Positions 23,601-33,420 of a stretch of 64,000 nt of DNA are shown in pieces; the first letter of the stretch is position 1, and the number at the start of each line of letters is the position of its first letter. The notes beneath the pieces were generated by a model. The model was not told the origin of the DNA and ran no database searches. It was given only the letters and a program-made list of their open reading frames with translations. The stretch comes from Saccoglossus kowalevskii (lineage: Eukaryota; Hemichordata; Enteropneusta; Harrimaniidae). The position numbers were made by a program, and so were the translations under genes. The stretch spans positions 98,413-162,412 of the forward strand of contig NW_003154241.1 in assembly GCF_000003605.2 (NCBI RefSeq). The letters are read 5' to 3'.

Positions 23601-26600
23601 ATATTTTTAACTTCATAGTTTCTAACTTCAAAAAAAAAAGAGATATTCTGTCTAGTTTGCTTTGTCCCTGAAACCAGCCACATTCCAATTTATTTTCGGG
23701 TCATACAGTACAATGAAGCAGAACGCATGTTTTATGGCTTAAGTTGGATTTATGTGCTCAGTCAAGAGGGTAATAATTATCAACAGCAGGTAGCTACAAA
23801 GGGGTTTAAAGATCTACACAGGTGTAACAGATTTAAATACTTAGTACTGTGTACTATAACTTGAACGCACTACTGAAGCAGAAACATGATAATAAAAGCC
23901 TTAACAAAAAATGTTATTAGAAAATGTAATTAACATACATGTACGCATCCTTACTGTATGTTAAGACTGAATACAGAATACTACAATTGAAGTCTGTTCT
24001 GAAGCAGTGTTAGTTTAATGATATATAACAATACTTTAATCTACTCATTAAAACATTTTATGGTACATGTATAGGATATAACTTTAATCTTTCTACGAAA
24101 AGGACCAGTCACAAGACGTATACTCCCAGGGCAAATACACCTTCAGGGAAAAACAAGGCAGATGCATTTTTTTTAAATAATACGAGAGTAAGGTTATTTT
24201 TGTTAGAATTGTTTAGCTAAGACTAAATGCCATTATGTAAAACTACTTTTAACTTCATAAGAGAATATTTTCACTAGTGAGCACAATTTTCACTCAATTT
24301 TGTCATTGTGAATACTAACAAATTCCTAGCAGCAAAACAGTATCCAACATTAAGTGCATTTTATCACTTACGTCCTTCGCCAAACAGCTACTGGGGTTAA
24401 GACTATATTAATACTGTACATGTATTTGATTCTCCTTCAATTTTTACTTTCACTGGGATGATTGTGGTGGTGTAATTATCAACTTAGGTAGATTCAAATG
24501 TATAGATGTCACTGTCACAATGACCACGACTCAAAAAGCTCACATCAGAGTGCAAAGTTGATCATTGGAACCAGCCAAATTGGACAAACTTGACTAGCAA
24601 CTTCTAGTATACTATAAAATAAACAAGACCATTCAACGCATTTCTTCTTTTTTTTCCCTACTGACATTAGTATTTTTGTGGAGGCTTTCAGGAGGCTGTG
24701 TTAATATTAAAAGGAACTGACTTTAACCGGGACATCATGCCTGTCAACCACAGTCCCTTCGTACCAAATTCATGTTGAACAATTTAATCACTGCCACAGT
24801 GGGCCACAAAAGTTAAGCTCCTCCTATACAAATACATGTACATTGTTGTACACATACAACAAGTGATTATTAGCAACCACAACAACACTTCAGAGCAAAC
24901 ATATTAAAATCATCATGTTTACAAACAAGCATATACAAACATGATCAACAGAAAAACAAATTAGATCCCTTCTACTAATAATATTGAAGGAAGTAGGCAC
25001 AATAATTTGATATTCTAGCTATTTTTTTACACTCTTACAAGTGTGCATACAATAACATGGCTCTTTTACAGGCATAACTACTCTCCTGGTTTCACTACCT
25101 CTTTTTCTCTTAAATTACCTCTGTAATGAATGATACTTGTTTGTACAAAAAAGACATTACATGACTCTTTTAACCTTGAACTTAATATTTTCTGTGTTTA
25201 TAAGTATTAGTTTGGACAGAATATACATTGATACTGATGACTATAGACACTATGGTTGAATATGAAAACTGAATACATGCAGCCTCCTTGACCACTAACT
25301 AATGTATTCAGTGACACATTTGATTTTATGCATATTTAGTGAAACAATACAGTGAAAAGTTTTTGTTTTATAAATTTCTGTGATATGATAATTTTATGTC
25401 ATTTGCGGAGACAACAGCCACTGTGATTCGTGGTTTTAAAAAGTGACACCATTTATGGCATGGATCAGTGAAGAAACCTTTAATGACTTACATTTATTTT
25501 AAATTTGCAACAGAAGCAAGCACAGAAAATAATTTTCCAATAAAGTAGAAATCAAAAATTTTCATTACAGTCATTAGCATATAATTAAAGATTATTAGAA
25601 TTAAATTATACAAAACTGACTCTGTACACTTGGATTTCATCTGATATTATCTCTACAGTACCTGAATAAATTTATTCCAGGTCAAGTAATTTGTTTGAAA
25701 TTCAACTTTTGACCTTTGTTAAAGTATCATGTGTCCATGGTTATTTTTACTCAAATACTTGGTGTACTGTATTACTGTGCTTATATAATTTATTTTCAGT
25801 GCAGTTTATTTTCCATGAAACTGAATGTACAATAATGATAATAATTACTTGAAGGCATCTATAGCAGATTACCGTAATAGTTATTTAGTGGGAACCCCAA
25901 AAATAAACATTTGTCGGATTACAAATGCAGCACAATATGTTATCACCTTTTTCAAGTGAAATAAAGAATAAAGTACACTCAGAAAATTAAGATAGCAACA
26001 GCATCAAAGTCTTTTGGCAATGACCAGTATATGGGCATATGTGAAACACGGGATTCATTCTAAATCAATAGTTTGTATAAATCTATTATGGTACGTAAAT
26101 TATTCAAGCCAATTTGTTCAAATTTGTATTCAGCCACGGCAGTAATACACATAATGAGGTATTGAACAGTTCACTGACCAGTTATATACTGGTTGGTACA
26201 GTCACATTTACATTCCACAGACCTTGAGTAAATAGCCTATTGCATTTTATCTGGCATTTTCATTATACAGTAGAGTACACAGTAACCCTGATCACCCATA
26301 GATAATGTTCAAGTGCTGATCACAATAGCAGCTAGTAAGCAGCTGTGACAACATGTAAAGTCAAGTTATACTCCATGATGTTTCAACAAATAACAAAAAT
26401 AGTGGATTTTCTGCTGATTTGTTTAGATATTTTATAATAAAATTATATTTTAAGACTTATATTTTCAAAATGATATCGTCATAAAGTACTTATGGAAAAT
26501 TTACAGTATCAAATAACCAGGTTCCCCCACTTATAATCTACTGCAATTTGAATAAATACTTTTGCATATGCAGCCATGGATGTAAAAGAATATTTTTCTA

Positions 26601-29600
26601 CATGTATGATTCAAGGTATGTTAGTTAGTGTACCAGGGTTACAATGTATAAAAAAATTGTAGAATCCAGCAGATAAAAATATATTCATTCAAAGTAGTCA
26701 GAATAGGCAAATATGGGATGGCATACAATGAGAAGATGAACATGGATCAACTGAACCACACTATAGTCTTTTGTTATTCATGTTGTACAGCCAAGATACA
26801 ATATGTATGCCATCAAAAGGGATTTAGTGGTAGTGGGGAATATAAAAGTGAGATAGATGGAAGTTGTAAAATCATAATAGAATTCATAGCAAATAAAAAA
26901 ATTTTTTGGCTGCTTGAATTAATAAACATGCTAGATGCATCTCTCGACATACATCCATATTTCATTTCTTACAGCTATATAGTACCTTCCAGAAATCATT
27001 TACATAAACGGCTATAAAAAGAACTTTGAATTCCTGAACAAATTACTGCAACTGACTGTAATTATGGGGGTAATCTAAAAATCCAACAGCTTGTTGTTAT
27101 AGCTTTTAAACATTCATACTGCAATTTAACATCTAAACAATAAATGAAATGTTACGCCACGTACACATTAATATGACACAACAGGTGTCATCCGCTGTTA
27201 AATGCAAAGTAGTTGACTACTACCGGTACTATAAATATAGAATAATTTACTTCATATCACCACATTGCTATAACTGTTGGATTTATGGCACATATTTTTT
27301 TTTAGTGATCATTAATCACATGTGACTTTGTAATTCATAATAGCTTTATAACAGGTAAATTATTGTTCATTGAGGAAGTCATGTTCAATGTAAAATCAGT
27401 AATAATCTGGGCTTTAATTAACCCATCACCAGTTGTCAACTGGTTACAGTTGTCAATGTGATCACCCAAAGAAAGCTATCAACAGAATGTTTTCCCAATT
27501 CATTTTAACTATTCACGGAGGCTTTCTTATATATTTTACTTTAAAAAGCGAGATCATTTTTATTGATTAATAATAATTAGTCCGGTCACCATGTGAAAGC
27601 CAAACCTAATTTATTCAGATATGTTTGATACCTTTTAGATCATGTAGTCTTGTATACCTGTAGTTTGCGTTGATAAAGCATAAGTGATATACATACAATT
27701 ACTTCACATTCCACACCTGCTATATTATTATCACATAACCCATAATTAATTGAAGAATACAGGAGACAATTATTCTACTGTAGAGTTGGACAGTTCTAGA
27801 GTATGGTCAATAAGTACAAATTCCAGGTCACACACCTACAAAGGGCTCTCTTTTCTGTAAAGAAAGTACAATAGCTTGATATATTGTCAATAAAATTAGA
27901 CACCAAAAAAAGGGTGTGGTGTCAAAGCTTCTATATCAGCAATGAAATGGTATGTTCCTGACAAGTCAAATTGTGTCATTATTAATATAAAAGTGTTTAT
28001 CCAAGTATTTTGTTAGCATGGGAAGGATAAAGAAGATATCAGTTTGATGATACCATGGAACTAGCAAGAACTTTGACACCACACCCTTTTTCTTTGGTGG
28101 CTAATTGTATTCCGAATATATCAAGCTATTTATTTTTTACAGTAAAGAGTGCCCTTCGTGGGTGTGACCTGGAATTTGTACTTTTTTTTTTAACTCTATG
28201 ATGATACGGTACTTGTGGTACTGAACATATGTCTAGCACTCAGTTACAGGTCATTTAATTAGGAATTTCAATAATTGTGCTAATTTCCTGATTTAGCAGC
28301 TTTAGCAACATTATGATTGTCAATGATTTTATAATTCATTAAAACTACCGGTAATAAAAATAAGGTATAACTATTCTGATCTGTAATCTTATTAACCATA
28401 GCTATTTAGTTCAGTAAAAAGTGCACCCGAGTATACCTTATATTAAGTTGAGCTTGGTTGGCTCTTTAAAAATTGGTTTCCATCGAAATTCAATGCAAAT
28501 TCCACAATGGAGTTCACAAATAGTCAATAATCTGACTGTATAGAATAGGAAACAATGTGCTATAGAAATAGTGACTGTGATATTCACTTTAAAGTTAATC
28601 TTATCTTCTTGTAGTACTAAAGTAATGAACCTTATGTAAAGTACAAGAAGTCTGTTTACGGCCCATGTCAACAGGAGTAGTAATGTGCGTTTGAAGCAAA
28701 ATAACAGTGGATAGCAGGTACATGGTCTACTGTATTGTCAGTGGGTTTATAGACTACAAAACAAAACTATCATGCTAGATATGAAAAGATTCTATACTTA
28801 TCGCTTTTTAACTATTTTTTGTTTTAAGTCCATGTACTTTTTTTCTATAAATAAATCATCAACAAACCATATCCATAAAACGGTTACCTCTAATTAATAA
28901 GATGAACTATACTTTTGAATTTATTTTATTAGAAAAGCACTTTTAACAAACCACAGTGAGTCGATAAATTAATTTGTATATATATGGCTTTTAACTTCAA
29001 AATTACTAGACAACTACTAGTATCTGTTTTTACATAAGCACAAATACAAATAATGCTGCTTAAATGCACATTCAAAAAATTTAATAGGGGTCAACAGTGA
29101 AATACCAAATTCATGACATCATTATTGCCTTAACTATATTATAAAACAAATTGAAAATGTAAAACTATTTTTAAATAGATTTCTATACAATAACGACTAA
29201 TAAATGACATAACAAACTGAACATCATTAATGATCTATATTTAAACAAGCATATATCACAATATTACATGTTGGTATTCAGTCTATGTCAGTGAGGTAAT
29301 CGCATATTTATTCTGTATTATTCCAAACTTTTAAAATCTCTTGCAAAACATACTTTAAAAGAAAAGTCTGTGATATGTCAATTAATACATACAATTTGTT
29401 AGATATATTCAAACATCTATTTTTAAATTTTAATAATATGACCTTATCCCCTACACCAGTATCAATGACTGACAACTACAAGCATATCAATCCAAGTCTT
29501 GGCAGTTGGACAGCATGTTGTGATGGCTAACAAACAAGTTGAACAGGCACCTTCAGACATGCATACATGTAGCTATGCTCTCTCTGTCATTAGTAAGTAG

Positions 29601-30934
29601 AGTATTAAAATAGCAATTCTTTTTTCAAAATTTATTAAAATCTCAAGATGAATTCAAAAAAAAATCACATTATGATGTATATGAGAAATGTTTCCAATTT
29701 CTTGTTTGCTGTTCTCAATTTTCACATGTACTAACCCTCAAAAATCCAGAGCATACCCAGCATAGGGATATTTTAAATATCCAAACCATGAACTTTTAAA
29801 CTGCATATGCGATTCAAGCATGACCACAATAAAACACCAAGGGCTTGACAGCAATGGCGGAAGCTCTTAAATTTCTACTGACATGAGAAACAGATGGTTG
29901 ATTTCAATGGATTTGGCGGGAGCCTTGTGAAAATACTTTAACACATATATATAACCAAAAAGGTTATCATAAACTACAAGATAACCACAAGTTTAAAAAA
30001 TATGTTTTTACGTATAAACAAAATAACTGCACAATCAACAGAACTGAGATAATTCCATAATTCTGAGAATATGGAAGGGCAGAACTTGAAATTCACAAGG
30101 GCCATAAGGTCACTGCCCAAGATGCCATACCTACATGTATCTGCATTCAAAACTTGAGATATTTTCTTTACAAATTCTATTCAGTCAATTTTGGCCTTGA
30201 AATTAGCACATTAGAATAGAATACTGAAGTTCAAGCTCCTAATTATTTATAGTAAGGCCATGGCATATGGACCATAACTGCACAACACATACAAGTGTTA
30301 ACCACACATCGACACTGCAACAAGAGCATTTATTAGGTTTGTAATTATTGAAAGGTTGGTGTTAATTACAACTCACTAAGTACACAGTTAGAACAAAAGC
30401 AGATCAGATCAAGTACAAAATTAGTACTCTATAAATACCCACAGTGACACTGTCAATTGCTACACTTGAACATCTAGACACTAGAACATCTAGACAATTG
30501 TATAATTTATCAGTCAAAGCAAGGCGCTAAACGAATGAACAACAAACCACAACTCAACCATATGTAAAGGTTAACATGATGACAATGGCCTTAGTACCAG
30601 GCCATGTGTGCACCAACTCCAAATGAAAACAACATACATTTGTGTGTAGAACAGACCATGGAGCTAAAATAATATTTTAGCTCCATGAACAGACAGAAGC
30701 AGTAAACATCAGGCCAAATTTGATGTGAAAAACCCAGATTTTACTGGCACTGTATCAACAATGTCTGTACACCACATGCACAATAAAAACTGGAAATAGA
30801 AGTTATTTTATCTGTCTGGGATGAAGAAGACCATGTTGTGATGTGTGTGCAGAATAGCATTACCTTAGATGAGATTTAGACCTTTCAAACGGGCTTTGCT
30901 GCATACTAGTCATAGTATTTGTCCTACGCTTCAT
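3758..30934 (-). CDS. SUN2: Giant SUN-domain nuclear-envelope protein (SUN1/SUN2 type), complete, 18 exons
   Basis: Inner-nuclear-membrane half of the LINC complex: the N-terminus faces the lamina and the C-terminal SUN domain binds KASH peptides in the perinuclear space. Coding exons in transcript order: 30864-30934, 22026-22079, 20167-20196, 19579-19976, 17818-17853, 17338-17484, 16602-16725, 14906-15273, 14344-14435, 11904-12134, 8172-11602, 7523-7679, 6927-6959, 6019-6225, 5441-5641, 4691-4858, 4146-4238, 3758-3874. All junctions are GT-AG and phases match throughout, giving 5958 bases (1985 residues and a stop). Order: nucleoplasmic region (about 1-245), hydrophobic segment (about 255-286), transmembrane helix (about 394-412), coiled coils (about 440-1720), SUN domain (about 1800-1982). 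Human SUN1 and SUN2 are about 700-970 residues, so this one is more than doubled by a single exon. The symbol reflects SUN1/2 class plus linkage to DMC1; a single pre-duplication SUN1/2 gene is equally possible. Confidence 0.93.
6019..7679 (-). CDS. SUN2: SUN luminal linker exons 12-14 (includes a 33-base microexon)
   Basis: Exons 7523-7679, 6927-6959 and 6019-6225 join the long coil to the SUN domain. They encode a glycine-rich turn (DGGGGWFSTEDGG), a helical stretch with a CC pair (ELHKCCRNET), the 11-residue microexon IKDNIADILNQ, and GGWFHDHFVTRDEY followed by a helix that resembles the regulatory coiled coil next to the SUN domain in vertebrate SUN2. The 33-base exon could be skipped without changing frame. 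Confidence 0.85.
7340..7470 (+). repeat. Dispersed repeat family, copy 1
   Basis: Shares TATGGGTAGACGCTTGTTTG and TAAACAA.GACACA, plus a looser upstream part with AGGGTC.TCACCT and ATTGAGT, with 59342-59462. Lies in SUN intron 12. Class unknown. Confidence 0.5.
8172..11602 (-). CDS. SUN2: Giant coiled-coil exon of the SUN gene (exon 11, about 1143 residues)
   Basis: A single 3431-base exon, open throughout, begins after AG at 11603-11604 (VERLKTDYENQIADL...) and ends at a GTAAGT donor after 8172, leaving two bases that complete an Asp codon with exon 12. The translation is almost wholly heptad-like, rich in L, I, V, S, D, E, K and Q and nearly free of proline. A short unit of the form LExEITxLKxExRxLQ recurs many times (LTNLQTEITSLKTDIFELQ, NDLEVNITSLKVEMRN, SHLQEELDTIKIEIRNLQ), often 40-47 residues apart, suggesting growth by internal duplication. 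Its last part (GDMVNIMADGTTVKVKKETI) is not coil-like. It lies on the luminal side, between membrane anchor and SUN domain. Overlapping ORFs on the other strand are shadows of it. Confidence 0.93.
11904..12134 (-). CDS. SUN2: SUN gene exon 10, start of luminal coil
   Basis: A 231-base exon in phase 0 on both sides encodes 77 residues (SSPKSVTFLIREELNKFDEK ... HQLQK). It starts just after the transmembrane region and becomes helical, with a CSDC motif in the middle. It ends at AAG followed by the GTAAAT donor and reads straight into VERLKTDY of the giant exon. Confidence 0.88.
12485..12600 (+). repeat. Left terminal inverted repeat of the transposon
   Basis: Pairs with 13501-13616 in reverse complement. 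The stretch covering CACTGATTTGACGCT and GGTTACACACTTTGTTTTC is the same in both arms apart from single-base differences. Confidence 0.85.
12788..12910 (+). pseudogene. Transposase N-terminal remnant, paired-like helix-turn-helix
   Basis: An ATG-started 40-codon frame encodes VEVRTRVVDLYFRGLSFAEI then GDRNGVSKQTA before a TGA. The spacing (basic start, helix, GLSxAEIGxxxGVS, helix) is that of the first helix-turn-helix of paired-type DNA-binding domains found in Pax proteins and in Tc1/mariner and related transposases. It lies inside an element with clear inverted repeats. No catalytic domain could be read downstream, so this is treated as a relic of the element's own transposase. The exact family is inference. 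Confidence 0.5.
13501..13616 (-). repeat. Right terminal inverted repeat of the transposon
   Basis: Reverse complement of 12485-12600, running from TAACAACATC to the end GCTGTAACT at 13616. Confidence 0.85.
13617..14343. repeat. SUN intron 9 remainder with a diverged tandem duplication
   Basis: No exon was found here. Two diverged copies of a segment of about 115 bp lie at about 14085-14160 and 14200-14277. Each carries a G-rich run followed by a pyrimidine-rich CACCCTTTCATTT or TACCCTCTCATTT block and then its rough complement, so each copy could also fold on itself. Confidence 0.45.
14344..14435 (-). CDS. SUN2: SUN gene exon 9, just after the transmembrane helix
   Basis: A 92-base exon, too short to stand out alone, was placed because the flanking exons have incompatible phases (1 and 0) and this segment repairs both. 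Acceptor TTTTTACTTTTCAG, donor GTGAGT. It encodes PLYYLCTSGIVPLPFLAKST then SILSKDKDSEL, the first part finishing the membrane segment begun in exon 8. A SINE sits only about 28 bases beyond its acceptor. Confidence 0.8.
14464..14615 (+). mobile_element. tRNA-derived SINE copy 1
   Basis: The head GGTTGTTTCATTAGACTCGT with B-box-like GTTCAAATCC is tRNA-like. The body shares with copy 2 (60675-60868) the blocks AAACACCAAAA, GTGTGCCACAGACTCAA and AAGGCCAATTCCACTGGC (AAGGCTAAATCCACTGGC in copy 2). It lies antisense within intron 8 of the SUN gene, ending very close to the exon 9 splice acceptor. The two copies are moderately diverged, so the family is not recent. Confidence 0.75.
14906..15273 (-). 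CDS. SUN2: SUN gene exon 8: Ser-rich linker and transmembrane helix
   Basis: A 368-base exon (acceptor CTCTTTCCAG, donor GTAAGT). It starts NITQRAIAVISTFISS, passes through a polar Ser/Asn/His-rich stretch and a Thr/Val run (TTTTTVVTTVEEKDD), and ends in the hydrophobic segment CPCLLPCLLLLFLLLG, which continues in exon 9. This is the expected place for the membrane-spanning helix of a SUN1/SUN2 protein. The three cysteines at the membrane edge are unusual. Confidence 0.88.
15810..16509. mobile_element. MITE-like element with AACG/CGTT-rich interior
   Basis: The ends are inverted copies: GGCCCGTCACACCATGACGT at the left and, in reverse complement from 16509, GGCCCCGTCACACCATAATG. The similarity runs through AGCGTTCTCTG for about 38 bases. 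The 700-base interior is packed with short CGTT, AACG and GCGTTC words in both orientations, far richer in G+C and CpG than the surroundings, and has no ORF that looks coding. It lies in SUN intron 7. Confidence 0.72.
16602..16725 (-). CDS. SUN2: SUN gene exon 7: first hydrophobic segment
   Basis: A 124-base exon. Phase with exon 6 (one base) requires the acceptor at 16726-16727, after a long pyrimidine tract, rather than the weaker AG at 16700-16701. Encodes VSVFQKSIQPTIWRLLWTSS then SLLYRLVTLNLLGDVWLLTI. This resembles the SUN1/SUN2 block with WR/WW, YRL and LLDVFVLTR in front of the transmembrane helix, which in vertebrates lies in or on the inner nuclear membrane. Confidence 0.85.
17338..22079 (-). 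CDS. SUN2: SUN gene exons 2-6: nucleoplasmic N-terminal region
   Basis: Five in-phase exons: 22026-22079, 20167-20196, 19579-19976, 17818-17853 and 17338-17484. They encode KLRFRSPEKTEEWLASRKKT, DYTYSNSVSYSEQLSHSEAS, then PIMSRRALGDVTRLSTLS (compare the MSRRS block at the human SUN2 start), a basic Ser/Arg region (MTRSRSRSSRSGTSS), an acidic microexon (GLDGEDETTDFPE) and a poly-Ser run leading to IFTFITTWLMQYTV. Basic, Ser/Arg-rich sequence is expected for lamin and chromatin contact. Exons of 30, 36 and 54 bases are multiples of three and could be skipped in frame. Confidence 0.82.
20304..20328 (+). repeat. CA microsatellite
   Basis: About ten CA units (ACTCACACACACACACACAC). A similar CA run lies at about 21402-21427 inside the neighbouring MITE-like element. 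Confidence 0.8.
20358..21471. mobile_element. MITE-like element with GGCGATC ends and internal diverged repeats
   Basis: The outer ends are inverted: GGCGATCAGCTCCACT at 20358 and, in reverse complement from 21471, GGCGATCCGCTCCACT. Inside are three diverged copies of a unit of about 240-300 bp, recognisable by (T)TTTTGGCTGT, then GCCAAGT ... AAAATCGGC ... AAGCCAA ... ATCACAGA (about 20788, 21090 and 21331). A CA microsatellite sits near the right end. No coding content was seen. It lies in SUN intron 2. Confidence 0.6.
22557..22721 (+). pseudogene. RecQ-helicase-like first exon (lone, degenerate P-loop)
   Basis: An ATG in good context opens a 55-codon frame ending at a GTACGT donor. It reads KIAKVFGVGALKPHQVQAIN then AVLCWKDVFIATKTGRGILF. 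The order F..x..LxPHQxxAIxAxLxxxDVxxxxxTGxG is that of motifs 0 and I of RecQ-family helicases. The Walker A lysine expected after TGxG is Ile here (TGRGIL), which should stop ATP binding. No further RecQ exons were found downstream on the plus strand in intron 1 of the SUN gene, where this lies antisense. It is most likely a relic of a duplicated RecQ-like gene; a divergent live exon cannot be excluded. Confidence 0.5.
27781..28197. mobile_element. Fold-back MITE with about 135 bp inverted arms
   Basis: The left arm (about 27781-27934) and right arm (about 28070-28197) are inverted copies sharing AGTACAAATTCCAGGTCACA, TAGCTTGATATATT and AAAAAGGGTGTGGTGTCAAA (right arm in reverse complement). 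A spacer of about 135 bases lies between. Both outer ends read TAGAGTT. There is no ORF. RNA across it would form a long hairpin inside SUN intron 1. Confidence 0.78.
30657..30687. repeat. Perfect 14-base inverted repeat
   Basis: CATGGAGCTAAAAT, three bases, then ATTTTAGCTCCATG. It lies about 180 bases inside intron 1 from the first coding exon of the SUN gene. Function unknown; it could be a symmetric protein-binding site or a small MITE remnant. Confidence 0.6.
30864..30934 (-). CDS. SUN2: SUN gene exon 1 with start codon
   Basis: The start ATG is at plus-strand 30932-30934. An in-frame TAA lies three codons upstream (TAA GCA GTA AAC ATG), which supports this start. Encodes MKRRTNTMTSMQQSPFERSK then SHL, with two bases that finish an Arg codon in exon 2 at 22079. 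The donor is GTAATG. Confidence 0.78.
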
Positions 30935-31350
30935 GTTTACTGCTTACAATGTATCCGTGAAGTAAATAAATAAAATGTATCTCCTCTCACAATATAACGG
31001 TCATGCCATGCATTTCACTTGCAAGCCTGTCATGTATGATATCCCCAGTCTATTGAACTCCGTGTGAGTATAATGGCTGACTATTGAGGGTTCAAATAAC
31101 TGCAGTGCATTATGGGCATATCTCATGAATATTAAAACACAGCAACCAATCAGAGAACACATTGCTCTAGTAATGACAAATTTTCTATTCATATGTTCTC
31201 CCACCTCATTAGTTGACAGCTGTTTACCAACAAAAGTACAAGGCTTTTGGCGTCAATTTTCAATGGCTGAACTCGCGTGTTCCTGTACAAAGCACTTTTC
31301 AAATATACAAAGGTGGTTAATTTACAGCAATGAGATCCTGTAGCTAATTA
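30935..31350 (-). promoter_or_regulatory. SUN2: SUN gene 5' UTR and probable promoter side
   Basis: Non-coding sequence directly upstream of the SUN start codon. No TATA box at a convincing place and no clear CpG island were seen. The transcription start cannot be fixed from sequence. Confidence 0.35.
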
Positions 31351-32860
31351 CTTACAAGAGCTTAGTATATTAAGAATACATTCCCTCATCCATATTGCTC
31401 AACTTCACACAAAAGTTGGTCTGTTTGTTAGTGGTTGAAAGAAAGAAAAAAAAAAAAACAGAATACAGAGACCTTGGATTTAGGGAATGCTTTTGGCAGA
31501 ATAATCTGGTGTATGTTTTTATTTTCATGACAAATGTTATTAATTTGTCACCAAAATCAATGTTTAAATAATTAATTATTATAGCCTGTTGTGGATTATT
31601 TATTGCAAAGAAGAGTGGTTTAGGTCTGCAATACAGTGTCACCATCTTTACATATTTAATATATTTATATGTATTTTCTTGGTAGTCTGGAAAGAAAGCT
31701 CTTTTGTATGTTGCGCACACTTCTGAAGAACGAGTTGGCAACTTAATTCACAGCATAATTACAAAATTAAGTGAAACACTAGCTAATGTATTACATAATT
31801 ATCATAGTTCTACACTAAAATTTTGTTTATTATTATATATTATTATATTTAATAACTGACAGAAATATTGTATTGGTAAGGATACATCAAAATTATTTAT
31901 GTGAATATCGTAAGAGTTTTTTTATGTGCTGTCCAAATTATCTTTTAGAAACACACATAAACCGAAAATTGCATTTATGGTATACTGTTCTATTCAAATA
32001 CAACTTATTTTGACCATAGACACATCACAGCATATGCACTACCGGTACTAATAGAGCAAACAAAATACTCAAAGTTACCCACAATGTCTCTTTATTATTA
32101 TTATTATTACCTTGCTCATATAGAATAATTTCCTTTCCGAATAATATTTTTAATACAAGGAAAATCTTTCTTCCTCATCAATGGTTTGTGCATTAGTCAT
32201 ACATGATAAATCAGTAAGAATAATTTCAGCTAAAATACTAGTAATACACTTATCTTTCAAATCCAAACAAAATGATTGAATTGATCAAGACGGGTGCGAC
32301 TTTCCATACCATGCTCTTGCATAAAGTAGACAGCCTACATCACTGGTAATGCTTATACAATGAGTAACTGTCAATTGAGTTTATTATAAAATTCAGGTCT
32401 ATAATTTATAACGCGCATGCCTTTGCTGACTTCAGTGTACAAAAATCACAAAACGAACTTGCACAAGGAGTGTCCAAAATTTATTGTCATCTAAATTGAT
32501 TAACAAACATGAATGTTAATATTTGATAAGGGAATATTTATATTTTGTTGTACATGTTGTACTTGGTGCTGGATGTGTAGTCATGTCCTGTGTATGTTAT
32601 TATTGTGTTGTGTCTGATGACATAACACAGAGATTTTAAATGTGAATTACGTGTGAAGCTACCTCCGTGAGTAAATGCAGTTAATTGGAATTCTTTTTTT
32701 TACAAAATTCACTAAAAATTTTAAGATTTCACTATTATTTATACGAGTACCCCGGTAAATTATCAAGATTACGAACACTCAAAAATCGATTGACTGAATG
32801 CCCAGACGTGTCACCAAATTATGCTGCTTCCTGAGAGATAAAATTGGTACATGATGTTAC

Positions 32861-33280
32861 GTGCCCACAGTTCTGTTTGTTATTTATATATTCATGGCGA
32901 CAGCGGCAAATTCGAATGTTCAACGCACAAGTTCAGATTTACAACGTGGGACTAGGAGTGGAAACGGAAACAGAATAGGGGAACACACTTTTCTCAACAT
33001 TGCGCTGGTATTAAACAACGATAACGACCACGTACATTCAGACAAAAACGCTCAAAATGAAACCGAAGAAACATGTCCTGATAATGTGACAGACAGTGCA
33101 AAATATATAAGAATATGTCAGTCACTTACGTTTAGTAAAACGTATTCAGAGTTTGAACGAGCAGCGAAAGTTTTTTTTTTTATCGTTTCGATAAATCCGT
33201 TGTCAAATTTTAAGAAAACACTTGGAAGTTTTTCACAATTTTCATTAAACACCAACTCACATACAAAGATAAATGCGTGA
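32861..33280 (+). CDS. Unrecognised ORF, possible first exon
   Basis: A 139-codon frame; an internal ATG at 32894 (ATGGCGACAGCGGCAAAT) has a better context and gives MATAANSNVQRTSSDLQRGT. The first 90 residues are polar and mixed (Asn, Thr, Asp, Glu), with codon use less AT-biased than the surroundings, and then it runs into a T-rich tract and loses coding character. No domain was recognised. It is oriented away from the SUN gene and could be a first exon, an old gene fragment or chance. No downstream exons were found. Confidence 0.25.
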   Translation: MPTVLFVIYIFMATAANSNVQRTSSDLQRGTRSGNGNRIGEHTFLNIALVLNNDNDHVHSDKNAQNETEETCPDNVTDSAKYIRICQSLTFSKTYSEFERAAKVFFFIVSINPLSNFKKTLGSFSQFSLNTNSHTKINA

Positions 33281-33404
33281 AAATTAAAATTCTCTCACCT
33301 GATAAAGTTTTTCGGGAAGATTTAACGGAGAAATGTACCATCTATTTTTTTTTTATCAAGCGCTGTCCTTTTCAAAGCGACGGAAATCACATGTTCAATG
33401 TTAG

Positions 33405-33420
33405 TACGCCCTCTGTGGCA
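33405..33420 (-). promoter_or_regulatory. CTCF-like motif
   Basis: On the minus strand it reads TGCCACAGAGGGCGTA, close to the CTCF core (CCACNAGRKGGCRS). This is a motif match by eye, not proof of binding. Confidence 0.35.

Larger units (their letters stand above)
22080..30863 (-). other. SUN2: SUN gene intron 1 (8.8 kb)
   Basis: AT-rich non-coding sequence. Apart from the RecQ-like exon (22557-22721) and the fold-back element (27781-28197), I could support nothing coding; the ORF at 26718-27017 has no recognisable domain and is Lys/Ile-rich as expected for chance ORFs here. TACCGGTA palindromes occur near 23047, 27223 and 28345. Confidence 0.6.

Noticed and set aside
26718-27017. 99-codon ORF in SUN intron 1
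   Set aside because: Composition and lack of any motif fit a chance ORF in AT-rich DNA.
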